A DNA stretch of 31,159 nt from Bigelowiella natans CCMP2755 (lineage: Eukaryota; Cercozoa; Chlorarachniophyceae): assembly GCA_000320545.1 (NCBI GenBank), contig ADNK01000776.1, positions 1 through 31,159 on the forward strand. Direction: 5' to 3'. Each line of letters opens with the position of its first letter. Position 1 is the stretch's first letter. A model generated the notes under the pieces. The model was not told the origin of the DNA, did not search any database, and worked only from the letters and a program-made list of their open reading frames with translations. Of this stretch, positions 1-12,022 are shown in pieces. A program made the translations under genes and the position numbers.

Positions 1-124
1 CTCTTCCTCTCCCTGCTCCTTCCTCCCTTCTCTTCCTCCTCCTCCCCCTCCTCCTCTTCTTCCGTCCATGATTCCGTCAATCACCCTCTTACCTTCTTAA
101 ATTCATTTTTTTTCTCTCTCTATT

Positions 125-146
125 CCCCCCCCCCCCCCCCCCCCCC
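125..146. repeat. poly-C tract (22 C)
   Basis: An uninterrupted run of C follows a CT-rich stretch. The surrounding 1-248 is low-complexity pyrimidine-rich sequence in which I see no convincing exon. Confidence 0.95.
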
Positions 147-248
147 GTGATTGTGCTGCACAGGGGCGCTGTTGTAAAATTCCATGACAATGACGACGAC
201 GACAACAATGACGATTACTACTGCTACATCTTCCATCATCGTCATCAC

Positions 249-311
249 CTTAATGAGGCCTTTCCTGGTATAACTTTGCCAAAACCGTTTATTACGTATA
301 TGGTCTTCTAT
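249..311 (-). CDS. Tentative downstream exon of the PHD-finger gene
   Basis: On the minus strand an acceptor (tctacag) opens a 63-base frame of 21 codons, containing IEDHIRNKRFWQSYTRKGLI, and ends at a GTGATG donor after AAG. It is phase 0 at both ends. The reading is charged, aromatic and protein-like, unlike the repeats around it. The preceding exon (830 down to 743) ends in phase 1, so a linking piece is needed. An 8-base segment at 473 down to 466 (agaatctg between AG and GT) would restore the frame, but this is speculative. The gene would then run off the left edge or end in the first 248 bases. I recognise no domain here. Confidence 0.35.
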
Positions 312-742
312 CTGTAGAACAATAACATCATCGTTATCATCATCATCATCATCATTATTCACCCCATCAACACCCCCAACATGATCGCTCTCGATGGAGG
401 AGCGTAGCACAAATAATACATAGTACAAACAGGAGATTCGGCTTGATTTGAATATCTTAACGTACCAGATTCTCTGCAGTCTTTACAGCTTTTTTATTGA
501 CGGAGAAAGGGAAAGGAGGGGGGAGGAGGAGGAGGAGGAGGAAGAGGAAGAACAGGAGCAGCAGTAGTAGCGGCAAAGAAGGGTAAGAGAGGAGGAAGGA
601 GGAGACCAGGAATAGCAACAGGACAATGATTTCTGGAGAGGAGGTGGATAATGCGGTTATTTATGTTTTATGCTGCAGCAGGAGTGTTTGGTTTATTTCC
701 ATAATATCGTTCCTAGCGTAGCCATAACACAATGCTACTTAC

Positions 743-1328
743 CATCTTCCACGTCTTGGGCAAGATCACTTTCAAGCTTTTCTCTGCACTCCCCGTTCCA
801 CTTGTTCTCATCCGTTCTCAGCTGTTTCTCCTGATCAAGTGAGGGGGTGAATTACTAGCCTTAGCACAGCGATAACCGTGATATACACAAGATAGAAAAC
901 GACATAAAAGGCCCAAAACGAGAGGGTCGATGATCAGATGTACCGTCATGGTAGCGATCCTGTTGTTGATATCCCTGAATAGCTTTGTTATCACCTGTAA
1001 CGATAATATGGTGAGAAGATGCCCGAAAGATAGATGCCGGTGGCTGCAACTCTTATCACAAATATCGTTGCAGTTTTGAGCGCGCATCTTTCTCTGATTA
1101 TAATACGCCCAGGAACAACCCGTAATAGATCACATCATTATAGGAAGAAAGCAGCTACGACCTGGCTCGAGTACTTGTCGCGATGCTCCTGGAGGCAAGA
1201 GGGGGGAGAGGGGGGAACAAGGGAACCAGAAACACAAAAGAAAGAGAAGAGGATGAAGAGAAGGTTTTCCAACTAAAACGACGACGACGATGACCGTGAT
1301 ACATGTACTCACGCATGATCCTTCAATA

Positions 1329-1360
<32 letters not shown>

Positions 1361-2605
1361 TGCTATAAGGGGGGTATATCTATTATAGCAAATAGACGGT
1401 AACGAGGCTGCTGCTTACTGCTGGTTTTGGTACTATTACTTACTACTGAGTACTTTGTTTTTGAAGTTGTAATGTGGCGGTTGCAGGGATACAAGGTCTT
1501 GTAAGGGCCTGCTACCATCGGTTGCTTTTGCTTTCACTAGCGTGTCATCATGCTGAGTGCTGTCGCATAAGCCAAAGCGTATCTTAGGCAAAAGCATGCC
1601 TACGACGAGAAGGAGGAAGAGGAAGAGGAGGAGGAGGAGGAGGAGGTGGTGGAGGAGGAGGAGAGCCAAAACAACGACGACGATGAGAAAAAGAAGAAGA
1701 TGGTAATGAAGAAGGGTCAAGGAATTCGAAGTTCAAGGAATAATAATTCAAGATGAAAGTTAATCATGAGAAAGGACAACTATGATCGTTATTCTGAGGC
1801 ATGACTTGCGAACAGAAAACATGGATGTAGCCAGCATTGCAAGATGCCTTGGTGAAATAGCGTATCTTCGTTTGAAAATCATGTTATTGTGTGTGTGTGT
1901 GTGTGTGTGTGAAAGACGGGAAGAAGCACCGAGATAGGGAAGCATGTTCGTCTGACGTCTCATCTTCGCCATATCCTTTTTTCGATTTTCTCCTTTGGAG
2001 TCACATGCGATGCATACATACCTGAAGAAGTAAGATGAACCGACAACTCAGAACATGTGACTGATGACAAAAAGACAATGTGTTGTTTGCAGAAACTCTT
2101 ACTTGTAATCACTCCGAGATATCTCCGACTTATCGAGGTATCGGAGCTGCAGATCGCACTCAGGATGCACCCAGCTATTATTATCATTATTATTCAAGGA
2201 GAGGTTGCATGATGTAGTCGTGAAGAGAAGGATATAAATGGTAATTATTAGATAGCATCATTCACCAGAAAGCGGCATTTAGGATAAGAGTCGGGATTCA
2301 TGATTAATCTGTGAAGAAATGTAACTACCGTTGGCAGCGAGAGCATTGCACTTCGGCTCCGATCTCAGGCCTGCCACGCACCATGCCAGGTGATGATGAT
2401 GATGATGATAATGATGACGATTATAATGATGATGATATTGTGGGTAAGTGCTAAGTATATCTGCGGTACCTTTTGCAGTAGCAATGCATCTGTTTTCGCT
2501 GCGAAAGACGATCAAGATGCCTGTTGTTGTCAAAGGATACGTGCGGATCAGTACAGTGCGACGACATAGTCGATTGTCTTCTTAAATTGAGCTTTATGTT
2601 TACAA

Positions 2606-2684
<79 letters not shown>

Positions 2685-3409
2685 GATTTTTCTAGGCATA
2701 GAGTATCTATAAATATATAATATATCATATGATGATAGACGTAAACAACCGTTGATTTTCTCTGTGCTTCTCTCTCGTACAGTGCAGTCCCCATAGCGTC
2801 TGATAATTAGTTAATGATGCTTATTGTTGCTTTTGTTGATGTTGTGGGGATGGTGAAGATTATGATGATTGAAGAACATGGATGCTACTTTAGACCAGCA
2901 AAACTTCCCTAATGCTTCTACCTTAGCTAATTTTTCTGGATAACTTAAAGAAGAAGAAGAAGGTGATGATGCTGATGAGGATGATGAAGATTCAGCCGGT
3001 CGGCTGTACGCCTGAAAGACTGAGGCAATATAATTCGATGACGCTCCACTTGCTTTGTATATCCACTCTCGCACTAAGACGGAGGAGGAGGAGGAGGAGG
3101 AGGAGGAGGAGGGGATGGGTGGATATTTAAAGGTAAGTAAGAATTTCTCCTCTCCTCAACGATTTCGTTTGGGCGGTGTCGTACGATATCATGATACTTA
3201 TTAATATTGTAATAATAATGATCATTGCAAAGGGGTAGCTGCTGGTTATTCGTTGCTGATGTGCGTTCACTCACGATCTTCGCCACAGATGTGACATCTC
3301 GCCTTGGCCTTCCATCCTACACGACGTGCAAAACCTTGAGACACATCTCTCTTCTATCATAAAATCTAGAGAGTCAAAGAGAGACGAGATGATGGGATCC
3401 AAACGCACG

Positions 3410-3453
<44 letters not shown>

Positions 3454-6400
3454 CATCCATATGCGTGCGTTCATCATATTCATATTACTCCTCCACCACG
3501 CACCTTCTCGTCCCTCTCGTCTGGTTTTGAACCAATTATCAACCCCGCCATCACTGAGGAGAAGAATGTCATACAACAGTTGTTATTGCTGTGAGCCACA
3601 ATCACTTCAAACATGGGTGATCAAGGGATTGATTGGGAGAGGTTGTAGAATGAAGGGTGATTCCCCTTTTCCTGAAAGTCGCTGCTATCGAACAGAAGGG
3701 ATTTATGATGACAGGTATCACCAACGATAATGATTAAGTGTGATCATAGATACGTCATGATAAGCAGGGGGAAAGGAAATATCATCAACAACAACTAGGT
3801 CACGAATCACCATAACGCGGCTCTTTCCATGTACTGATACAACGTCTCCAAGTCGCCATACCTTAGGGTTTCGAGGTAATACAAATGATGATGAATTTCA
3901 ACATTATCACTATCACTAGAATTATCCCCACGATCATCGTTGTTATCATTACCACCCTTATCATCATCATCATCATCATCACCATCATCATCATCGTTAG
4001 AGAAGTAGTATTCTCTTCCTACGGAAGGGGTTCTTCTGCGTCCTCAGCAGGAGTAGCGGGTGGGATGTCTACTTGCCGCTCTTTCTCTTCCTTCATCTCC
4101 TCCGCTCTTCCCGGCTGCTGCTGCTTCTGTATCCGGTTTTTTTTTTTCCCTTTCCTCTTCATCTTCTTCGTCGTCGTATTCTTCTTCTTCTTTTTCTGTG
4201 GTTGCTGATAATATCTTTTGAGAAAGAGGGACCCAGCCATCAAAGCTTCTTCTTTGGTGTCATACTCACCTGTGACAGGCAACCAGCACGAAGGGAGGGA
4301 GAGGATGGAGGTAGTATTAGATAGTAGAATACACCTACTCCTCGTGTCCCTATCCCGATTCTGCTAGGTTTTGGCTATCCTTCTATCATTTTCCACCACC
4401 ACCACCTCCTCCTCCTCCTCTCCTCGAATATTTTACCCATCAATACTACAATTTGCTGTATATCATAAAGACAACAATGAAATGTTTCCAAATCGTGGCG
4501 GGTCCTTGCTCCTCTCTTCCTTCTCCTCCTCCTTCTCTTCTTCTCCCAACCAATCAGTTCCCTCTCTCCACTGTTTTCCTCATTGCCCTTATTCTATCTC
4601 CCCCTTCCCTCTTCTCTCTGTCTCTCCTTCTCTTCTTATTGATTTTCATGCGACGACGACGATAACATAGCTAACCGAGGAAAAAGTTGATTTTGCTTCC
4701 CAAGGCGGCAGCTCGCCGTCTCGGCCTGGCGACTGTTGTTCATGAAGAAAAGAACGTATAGAGAAAGGTAAAAACAGCGATGGTGAATAGAATGAAGTCA
4801 ACCGGCCGATTTAGACAAGCATTGATGGTTGTTGATGATAACCTGTTCCTGCTCCTCCACCTCCCGCAACAGCGCCCATCTTGATGTTGAGATAAAGGGT
4901 ACTTCGTTTGTGAGAACTATTTGACACCTTAGAAGAAAGAAGAATAAGTAAGTAGGTAGCGTGTATACCAAATTTTTGTTGTTGATGCTCTTATTTGGTA
5001 GTGGTAATAGTAAGATATGTTGTAACAGAAGAGGGGGAGGAGGAGGAGGAGGAGGAGGAGGAAGAGATGGATCACGACGACTTCACACACACTGTTAGTA
5101 TCGCTATTAGTGCGCGCTACTACTGAGAGGATGTACGATGAGATTCTTCTTTTCTCAATGCATCTACTACTTTACCTTAAGCCAGTTCATAGGACCATCA
5201 TATTTAATGATGTCTTGATTGTCATCATTATCATCATCCTCCCTATCACTGTCAACATTTCCAAAGTCATTCCTATCTTCGCTGCGGCTGCGTTTTTGGT
5301 GATGAATTAGCTGTTGCTCATGATGATAGCACCAGCATTCCCTTATCTTTCTAGTAGCAATCGTCCAGCTTTTTTGTCTGTCGACTTCCCCCTTTCCGTC
5401 TTCTTCTTCTTCTTCTTCTTCTTCTTCTTCTTTTTCATCGGTAGATTTGGCGAAGATGTGCTTACTGCTAGGGCTACTACTAGCCCGGTAGTGCTGGCAC
5501 TTTTTTTTGTGGTTTGCTATTGATCGGTTGGATCTTATTGAGTAGACCTTCCCACACTCGCATTCCCACTTCCTTCTCTCTTTCTTCCGATTTTCTTCAT
5601 TTCCTTCTTCTTCTTCTCCTTCTTTAATAACCATCTTTCTTTTTGAACGGGAGGAGCCTGGAGAAGATAAGGGTGGAATGTTGTTGCTGCAGCGGCCGCT
5701 GCTACTGTTTTTGAAGCTAGGGCAATCCGATTTGTGGCGACTGATGATAACTTTAGCTTTAGTTCTATTATGATATGTTTTTCTTCTTCTACAACTGTCT
5801 ATCCACCCGCCGTCCTTCTTTTTTATGGAAAGGATTAATCTCGGTGCTTGTTCTATACTTTTTGCCTTCGTTGGAGAAGAAGCAGGAGTGGGATATCGAC
5901 GTATTTCTGGAGTATTTTTCCTCGGGATCTGAAGTCTTTTGCGTTTTTCTTTCTTCTTCTTCTTCTTCGTCTCCTCCTCCTCTTCCTCCTCCTTTTTCTT
6001 CTTCTGTGGTATCGCCTCTTTAAGTTGCTTAGAGGGTGATTGTATTGACGTTGTAGAATTAATAGACTGTTCTTCTTTATGTTCAATGGGCGGTGACGTT
6101 GTCGCCGTCGTCATCCCACCAGTTTCGGTAGTCACTTCGTTGTTGTTGTTGTTGTTGTTGTTACTGTTGTTATTCAGTGTGACAGGAATTAGTGAGGAGC
6201 TGAGAGTTGTAGTGCTGGTCCTTAAATTAGCTTTAGCGTTTCTGCCTGATTCAATGTTGGTAAAAGGGCAACTAGGGTTGATATCACTGTAATGGCGGGT
6301 AATATCGTCGCCATTGGCGTTGTCTCTGTCCTCCTTCTTCATTGTCTCCATTTGCTTTTTTTCATCATTATGATTCCCGTGTCGATCATATCTTCGCTGG

Positions 6401-7793
6401 TGACTCGAGGCGTTTAAGATATATTCGGGTATCTCCCAGGGGTCATCATTCTCATCGTGCCGCGTAAAAGGTAACATACGAGGCTCCGGAAGGCTCTGTT
6501 GCTGTTGCTGCTGAGGATGATGATACGCCGCCGCAGCTGAAACATGTTTTCGGCCTCGGGCAAAATGACTGTCAGCATGTCTATCGTGTTGTTCTCTGGG
6601 ATAATAAGAGGTAGAAGGCGAACGAGAATGTGGCCTGTGCAAGCGCTGATGGTGCTGGAACCTGTCGCTCCTTTTTTGGGAAGAATAGGTGTATTAGCAT
6701 GCGACGTAGTCTATGGACAATTGATGTGTGAAATGTGTATACGAAATATGGCTTTATATGACATGAAAAGTACGATGTAAAGAGAGATTACGATTTTACA
6801 TGTCCTAACATGAAAGGGACTTCATGGAGATGTTTTACCACAATATTACTTTACACAACTAGCAATGATATGTTCTGCTACCTATGCTTCTTATATCCAT
6901 TCTGATACCCGGTAGCCCCTTCCGACGAACGATAGTAATTATACTGTCGTGAACAGTCACTTGAAGGATGTGGTTTATGGTAACTATTCGAATAAGTTTG
7001 TACATTCCTTCTTTTTGTTTGCTGTCCAAGGCAGCGATTTTTGCTCTTATCTCCTTGTATGTAGCTACTATTTCTACTATTGGCATCATCGTAGCTCCTG
7101 AAAGCATTGGACCGGCTGTCGTCTCGGTCATTAGAACGAATTGGACGATCCCTCCTATCATTGGAATAGATAACAGAGCGGCGGCCGTTTATGTATTGTC
7201 TCTGCCCACTGTCGTTCCTTCTTTGGTAAATAGTCGTACTCGAAGAATGCCGTGTTGCCGGCAACGATTGGCGCCGAGTTTGTCTTCGCCTAACTTGCAT
7301 CCTGCCGTGACTGTGTCGGTCATTTACTGAGAATTCGTATTTGTGCTCTCTTTCCCTACTCCAATTGCTTGAACGTCTTGGGTCATGGCTGTGCCTTTCC
7401 CTCTCTATCTGCAAACTTCCAAATACGTTTGTATTTTTCCCCGAATTTGCAAAGGATTCTCTTTTCCCGCTATTCGTGTACGGTGTGACCCGACTGCCTC
7501 TCTCTTCAACACAAATCCTGGATTCCGTGCGCATGGTGCTGGTTTCGACATAACTCGGAGAATGTTCCTTAAGCATCAATCATGGGGAGAGAAACTCGTA
7601 AGTGACATTGAATAAAATTTCGATCAAGATTAGGGGGAAGAATAGGTCCGCCTCGTTGTAAGTTTTGGAAATTGTATCCTTGTACCTTCTCGTACTCGTT
7701 CGCTCTTCTCTTCCTTTTCACAACCATTCGGGGAGGGACGCGAGTTTTGCATTCGGAAGTTCGTCCATCGCTGATGCGATTCATCTGTGGCAT
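743..7793 (-). CDS. Multi-exon PHD-finger protein with a C2HC finger, family unassigned
   Basis: Exons on the minus strand: 7793-7686, 7567-6882, 6661-5176, 4879-4843, 4269-4023, 3861-3811, 3553-3504, 3316-3275, 3073-2889, 2498-2470, 2370-2329, 2174-2103, 2021-1930, 1865-1806, 1599-1454, 994-887, 830-743. All junctions are GT-AG and in phase, giving about 1176 residues. Residues 37-265 are Arg/Ser-rich. Residues 266-760 are low-complexity with Asn, Glu and Lys runs, and hold CECGKVYS...NHKKKC near 630, a C-x-C/H-x3-C zinc-finger-like motif. A complete PHD finger spans about 970-1018 (C-x-C, CSRC, WVHPEC, CIAC), the C4HC3 zinc-binding pattern typical of histone-tail readers. Two more Cys motifs (CHICGED and KFCWSK) precede it. 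The region after the PHD is unrecognised. The PHD exons are secure. The small exons 4879, 3861, 3553, 1865 and 994 rest mainly on phase. The exon at 3861 could instead be read in another frame (VWRLGDVVSVHGKSR...). A nuclear role is inferred. Confidence 0.7.
1330..1358. repeat. (GAT)n microsatellite
   Basis: About ten GAT units lie in the intron between the exons at 1599-1454 and 994-887 of the PHD gene. Confidence 0.9.
1610..1664. repeat. (GGA)n microsatellite forming a polypyrimidine tract
   Basis: Read on the coding (minus) strand this is a TCC-rich tract. It lies just upstream of the acceptor of the exon that starts at 1599, so it probably acts as that acceptor's polypyrimidine tract. 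Confidence 0.85.
1889..1911. repeat. (GT)n microsatellite
   Basis: A run of GT dinucleotides, read as CA on the minus coding strand. It lies in the short intron between the PHD-gene exons at 2021-1930 and 1865-1806. Confidence 0.9.
2609..2683. repeat. Compound (TC)n(TG)n microsatellite
   Basis: About 16 TC units followed by about 17 TG units, in the PHD-gene intron between exons 3073-2889 and 2498-2470. Confidence 0.95.
3081..3112. repeat. (GGA)n microsatellite beside an acceptor
   Basis: On the minus coding strand this is a TCC tract a few bases upstream of the GTCTTAG acceptor of the exon beginning at 3073. It is likely the polypyrimidine tract. Confidence 0.9.
3415..3451. repeat. (CT)n microsatellite
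   Basis: About 18 CT units in the PHD-gene intron between exons 3553-3504 and 3316-3275. They read as GA on the coding strand. Confidence 0.95.
3958..3995. repeat. (ATC)n microsatellite
   Basis: Trinucleotide run in the PHD-gene intron directly downstream of the exon ending at 4023. It reads as GAT on the coding strand. Confidence 0.9.
5035..5061. repeat. (GGA)n microsatellite
   Basis: Trinucleotide run in the PHD-gene intron after the long exon ending at 5176. It is TCC on the coding strand. Confidence 0.9.
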
Positions 7794-7962
7794 AGTTCCT
7801 TCCCCGATCCCTATCTTAATCTATGGATCAGACCCATCAGGGTTATGTGTGCGAATCCCTGCTCGTGGGGGGAGATCACCGTTAGAAAACACGAATGGTG
7901 CTTAAACTTGATAATCGTATGTGTTGTCGTAACCTTAAAACACAAGGGATTTGTCTATTTAC

Positions 7963-8034
7963 TTTGCAATAATCGCAAGCATATCTTCCTCCAAGCTGAA
8001 CTTCTACAACTATTTGGCTTATGGATTTGGACAT
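7963..8034 (-). CDS. Tentative first exon of the PHD-finger gene
   Basis: On the minus strand an ATG at 8034 opens a 24-codon frame ending in ...GGRYACDYCK, followed by a GTAAAT donor in phase 0. A phase-0 acceptor upstream of the 7793 exon (gattaag) could join it in frame. The ACDYC motif resembles the first half of a zinc-binding domain, but its partner residues are not evident. If this exon is not used, the gene may begin at the ATG at 7793, whose frame has an upstream stop. Confidence 0.35.
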
Positions 8035-8410
8035 AATACCTCGGAGCAACTTCTTAAGGAGAGAGGTCACAGTCTGTTGTGATTTTGCCGGCAGCTGGCT
8101 ACGGAGTTTTAGCCTTAAGACAAGGATCTACCGTTGTCGTCCAATGGAAAACCTAAACGCGGTTGACCAGTGGATCCCATATTTATTTTTAAGGAGTGGA
8201 AAATGTTCCAGGAATCCACAGATGTAGATATGTGTTGTGCAAAGATACATGGGGAAAGATCGATACGACATGTTCACAATTGCATATCGTGATATCAATT
8301 GCCAGCGATTCTGATAATCAACTTCAGTGCATTAAGACTGATTTCTTGGCGACGCAGACAATAGGTGTCAGGTCCACCTTCTTCATTCCGCATTCTGCAT
8401 CTAGCTAAGC
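8035..8410. promoter_or_regulatory. Short divergent intergenic region
   Basis: About 376 bases (617 if the PHD gene starts at 7793) separate two genes transcribed away from each other. It must hold both promoters. I see no clear TATA box, repeat or further gene. Confidence 0.45.
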
Positions 8411-11400
8411 ATGGAGACCTTGATCCCCGTGCTGAACAAGCTTCAGGATGTGTTCTCAACCATGGGGACAGCGCCTGTGGCGCTGCCACAGCTCGTAGTC
8501 GTGGGCAGTCAGAGTGCAGGGAAGAGCTCTGTGCTTGAAAATGTCGTCGGGCGGGACTTCCTACCCCGAGGCAACACGATCGTCACGAGACGTCCCCTCG
8601 TCCTAACGCTGATTAACACTAATACCTATAACCTTGATACCAAAGATGGTGATAATAAAAGTGGCAGTAAGGTTGGGAGAAGCCGGAGTGACGTGAAATT
8701 GGGCACCGGTGCTGCCGGTAGCGGGCAGGAATGGGGTGAGTTTCTGCATCAGAAAAACAGAAGATACTACGATTTCGAAGAAATCAAAGCGGAGATTCAG
8801 CGAGAGACAGATAGAGAGACGGGATCTAACAAAGGCGTATCAAGCAAGGCAATATATCTCAAGATATTCTCCCCGCGCGTCCTCTCTCTCTCCTTGGTGG
8901 ATTTGCCGGGCATCACGAAAGTTCCTGTGGGAGACCAGCCCTCAAACATTGAGCAGTTGATTAGGGAGATGAGCTTGAAGTTCATTAGAAATCCAAACTC
9001 AATCATCGTTGCGGTATCTCCTGCAAATTCAGATATTGCTAACTCCGACAGTCTGAAGCTAGCGAAGGAAGTCGATCCGTATGGAACACGAACACTAGGA
9101 GTTCTGACCAAATTAGATCTTATGGACAGAGGCACAGATGCTATGGATGTTCTTCGTGGCAAGGTCATTCCTCTTCGGTTAGGTTTCATTCCAGTCGTGA
9201 ATCGATCCCAGGCAGACATTAACCAGAAGAAACGCATCACTGATGCCCACATGGCAGAGGAACGGTTCTTCGAAACACACCCGAAGTACCGCCAAATCAA
9301 GCACAGATGCGGGACAAGACACCTGGCTACCCGCTTAAACAGCCTCCTACTCTCACACATAAAAAAAGTGTTACCGCAGTTGAAAGCGAGAATTGGAGAG
9401 GTGAACATATCTCACGAAAAATACAATATGAGACATCCACACTCTGTTTGAAGCATTAAGTCGATTGTTAGCCTCCTTTAACCCCATTTTTTCTTAAGAT
9501 TCTATCATCACTGTAAATCTATGCGTACTACCGCTAACTTACTGCTGCTGCTGCTTCCACAACTATGAAGATGATAGCGGAGACTCAGGAAATGCTTGAT
9601 TCCTATGGGGATCCGCTTACCGGCTCGGTGACGAACTATGGCTCACTTCTTTTGCAGCTCATATCAAAGTTTTGCACTAATTATTGCAACGCCCTTGGTG
9701 GGAGATCTCCAGATGTGTCTTTATCAGAGTTGTATGGAGGTGAGCGACATGATCAACCAATTTCATCAATATTGACGAATCGGATTGAAAAAAATATTCC
9801 GCAAAATGCCGGCAATCAGGTGCAAGAATCTCATACGTTTTCCACCAAGTGTTTGCCAAGGGCTTATTAAACATAGGCCCTTTTGACAGGTATTAGCATT
9901 TTTCATCGATAATCATCATAATTGATGTTGGGCGTGTTCGAATGAGAATTTTACAACCTATTCGTTCGATGTTGTTGTTGTTGTTGTTGTTGTTGACACT
10001 TAAAGACTATCGGACAGCGACATTCGCACGGCGATTAGGAATGCCACAGGACCACGTCCATCTCTTTTCGTTCCGGAGGTATCCTTTGAGCTTCTTGTGA
10101 AACGTCAAATTAAGCGGCTCGAAGGTCCCAGCCTGCAGTGTGTCGACATGGTGTTCGATGAACTAGCTAAAGTTGCTTCTCAGTGTGAGCAACTTGTGCC
10201 GCAGCTAAAACGATTTCCGACGTTAAGAGATCAATTGCTCGAGTGCGTGCACGAGTTACTGTCCTCCCAGGTTGTTCAAACCGCCTTCCTATCATGTCTC
10301 TGCAAAAATAACTATGTAATAAATAAAACACAAACGCATGTTCACTGATGATTCTAATCAGGTGAAGCCCACGAAGGAGATGATTAGCGACTTGATTTCC
10401 ATAGAACTCTCGTATGACGACGTTAATTGTGCTCTAATTTCTTATGCTGCGTGCGTGTGGGTGAGCGCCTGCTATTGCCGCAAAGTATCAGTGATTGCCA
10501 TGGTGTCAGTGGTGGTGTTTACTAGGGTACAGTTGTGAGATCTAATAACACATGCTGGATAATAATGATGTTCAGATGTGTGAGATCTAATAAGACATGT
10601 TGGATAATGATGATGTTCAGATATGTCAACACAAACCACCCGGATTTCGTCGGGGGCAGCAAAGCGATCCATAATTTCAATAAAAAAGTGCAACGTCTGA
10701 AGGTGCTTACGATCTCCCCAATGAACAATAAGCCAATCGTGTGCGTTTCAGGATCGCCGGAAACAAACACGTGCATACAACCACAAGATTTGCTCTGACA
10801 GTAGTTCTAAGGCAAGTGTTTGTTGTGCAGGCTGAAGATAAGAAACGGGATCCCAACTCAAAGGCCGACTTAGGTGATCCGCATCAGCCACAATAAATCA
10901 ACTAGCAAGATAACCATGCATTTAAACATTGTAAATTCGAACAACGAGTGCATTTGTATGATGATCCAGTATTGCTAGACAGATGGCAATACCACCCTCT
11001 CACTTCGATTTGATATAATAAAGATCATACAATCGATTTTTTTGTCTAGTATAGTAGTCTTCTCTCCCCCTTCGCTTATTTTCCATCATTGATAACAGTG
11101 TGTTTGACTTTTACATGATACCCACGTCGTGAAAAACAACTACTCTGCAGCTACCCTCCTGAGTAGGGACAAAAAGGAAAGCAAGGGTAACCATATCACA
11201 GCTTCAATCGGCGCAGCAGTCGGAGGTAATTATAAGACATCGTGCCATTCAACAAATCATAGGGAATAGATAAGCTAAATATTAACTAAATTATTATTTC
11301 CTTCCCCCCCTCTCGTCTCTATCCTCAAGAGTATTACATTCATTTTTCTGTTGATATTTGAATCGAAGTCGTAAACCAAAGTAAAGGGGTTATGCGTAAT

Positions 11401-12022
11401 TCTATAAATGTACCCTACATCAGGTATTGCGAACTCCCTAGGGTTTTCCCAGGGAGGCCCGACGCAACAACCACCAACAGAACGGTAATATCTCGCGACA
11501 ATAGACATCGGAAAGAGTCTCGCGATTTAACTTGTATGTTCTCGATGGGAAGAGAAGCGTACACACAAACGGAACGTACATACAGTGTAAACGTATTCGC
11601 ATAAAATGATTAAATTAGCCAAGGCTGCATCTATTCATACATAAACGTTTTATATTTTAGGGAACTAATTGAAACGGAGATTATCAAAACTTTGATATCG
11701 TCGTACTTCAATATCGTGAGACAGAATGTTACAGATAACGTGCCGAAGAGCATCATGTTTTTCCTCGTTAACTACACGAAAGTAAGGAATTGCTTCTACC
11801 TCCCCTTAAGGAAGAATAACCGTCTTGAGAAATCATTTAATCTATTATCAGGATCGCATTCAAAGTCAACTGGTCCGCGCGTTATACAAGGATGAACATT
11901 TTAAGAAACTTTTGTCTGAATCTTCTTCTATTTCTGAGAAGAGGGACCAGAAAACAGAACTTTTGGCGGTGTTAAGAAAATCACTCGACATCGTCAATGA
12001 AGTTCGTGATTTTGCAATTTAA
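8411..12022 (+). CDS. Dynamin-related GTPase (Vps1/Dnm1/DRP1 type)
   Basis: Eleven exons: 8411-9400, 9571-9739, 9820-9889, 10006-10270, 10362-10411, 10621-10702, 10831-10873, 11151-11225, 11424-11484, 11661-11781, 11852-12022. They give 698 aa, close to the usual size of Vps1/DRP1. An in-frame TAG precedes the ATG. GTPase motifs: G1 GSQSAGKSS (32-40, Lys38), the switch I segment with TIVTRRP (56-62), G3 DLPG (164-167), G4 TKLD (233-236), G5 NRSQAD (264-269). The middle/stalk region follows ([31 protein letters not shown]). A variable linker of about 60 residues is spread over small exons 7-9, and the C-terminal GTPase effector domain runs from about 602 ([16 protein letters not shown]) to the end. 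There is no PH or proline-rich domain, so it is not a classical endocytic dynamin. Family members self-assemble to constrict or sever mitochondrial, peroxisomal or endosomal membranes. Sequence alone does not say which. Confidence 0.95.
9970..9995. repeat. (GTT)n microsatellite at an acceptor
   Basis: Eight or so GTT units lie just upstream of the TTAAAG acceptor of dynamin exon 4 (starts 10006). Confidence 0.9.
10534..10623 (+). repeat. 45-bp tandem duplication carrying a splice acceptor
   Basis: Two copies of a 45-base unit (10534-10578 and 10579-10623), differing at only a few positions. Each ends in gatgttcag followed by at. The downstream AG (10619-10620) is the acceptor that gives the conserved dynamin sequence. 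The upstream AG (10574-10575) is the same signal, and it would add exactly 15 in-frame codons without a stop. Confidence 0.9.

Noticed and set aside
5939-6292. Plus-strand frame with Phe, Ser and Leu runs
   Set aside because: Mirror image of the Lys/Glu/Asn runs in the long minus-strand exon 6661-5176.
7870-8000. Fungal Zn2Cys6 cluster suggested by ACDYC followed by a third Cys
   Set aside because: The spacing to the third Cys is one residue too long, and the second half of the cluster is missing. A GTAAAT donor directly after CDYCK makes the continuation probably intronic.
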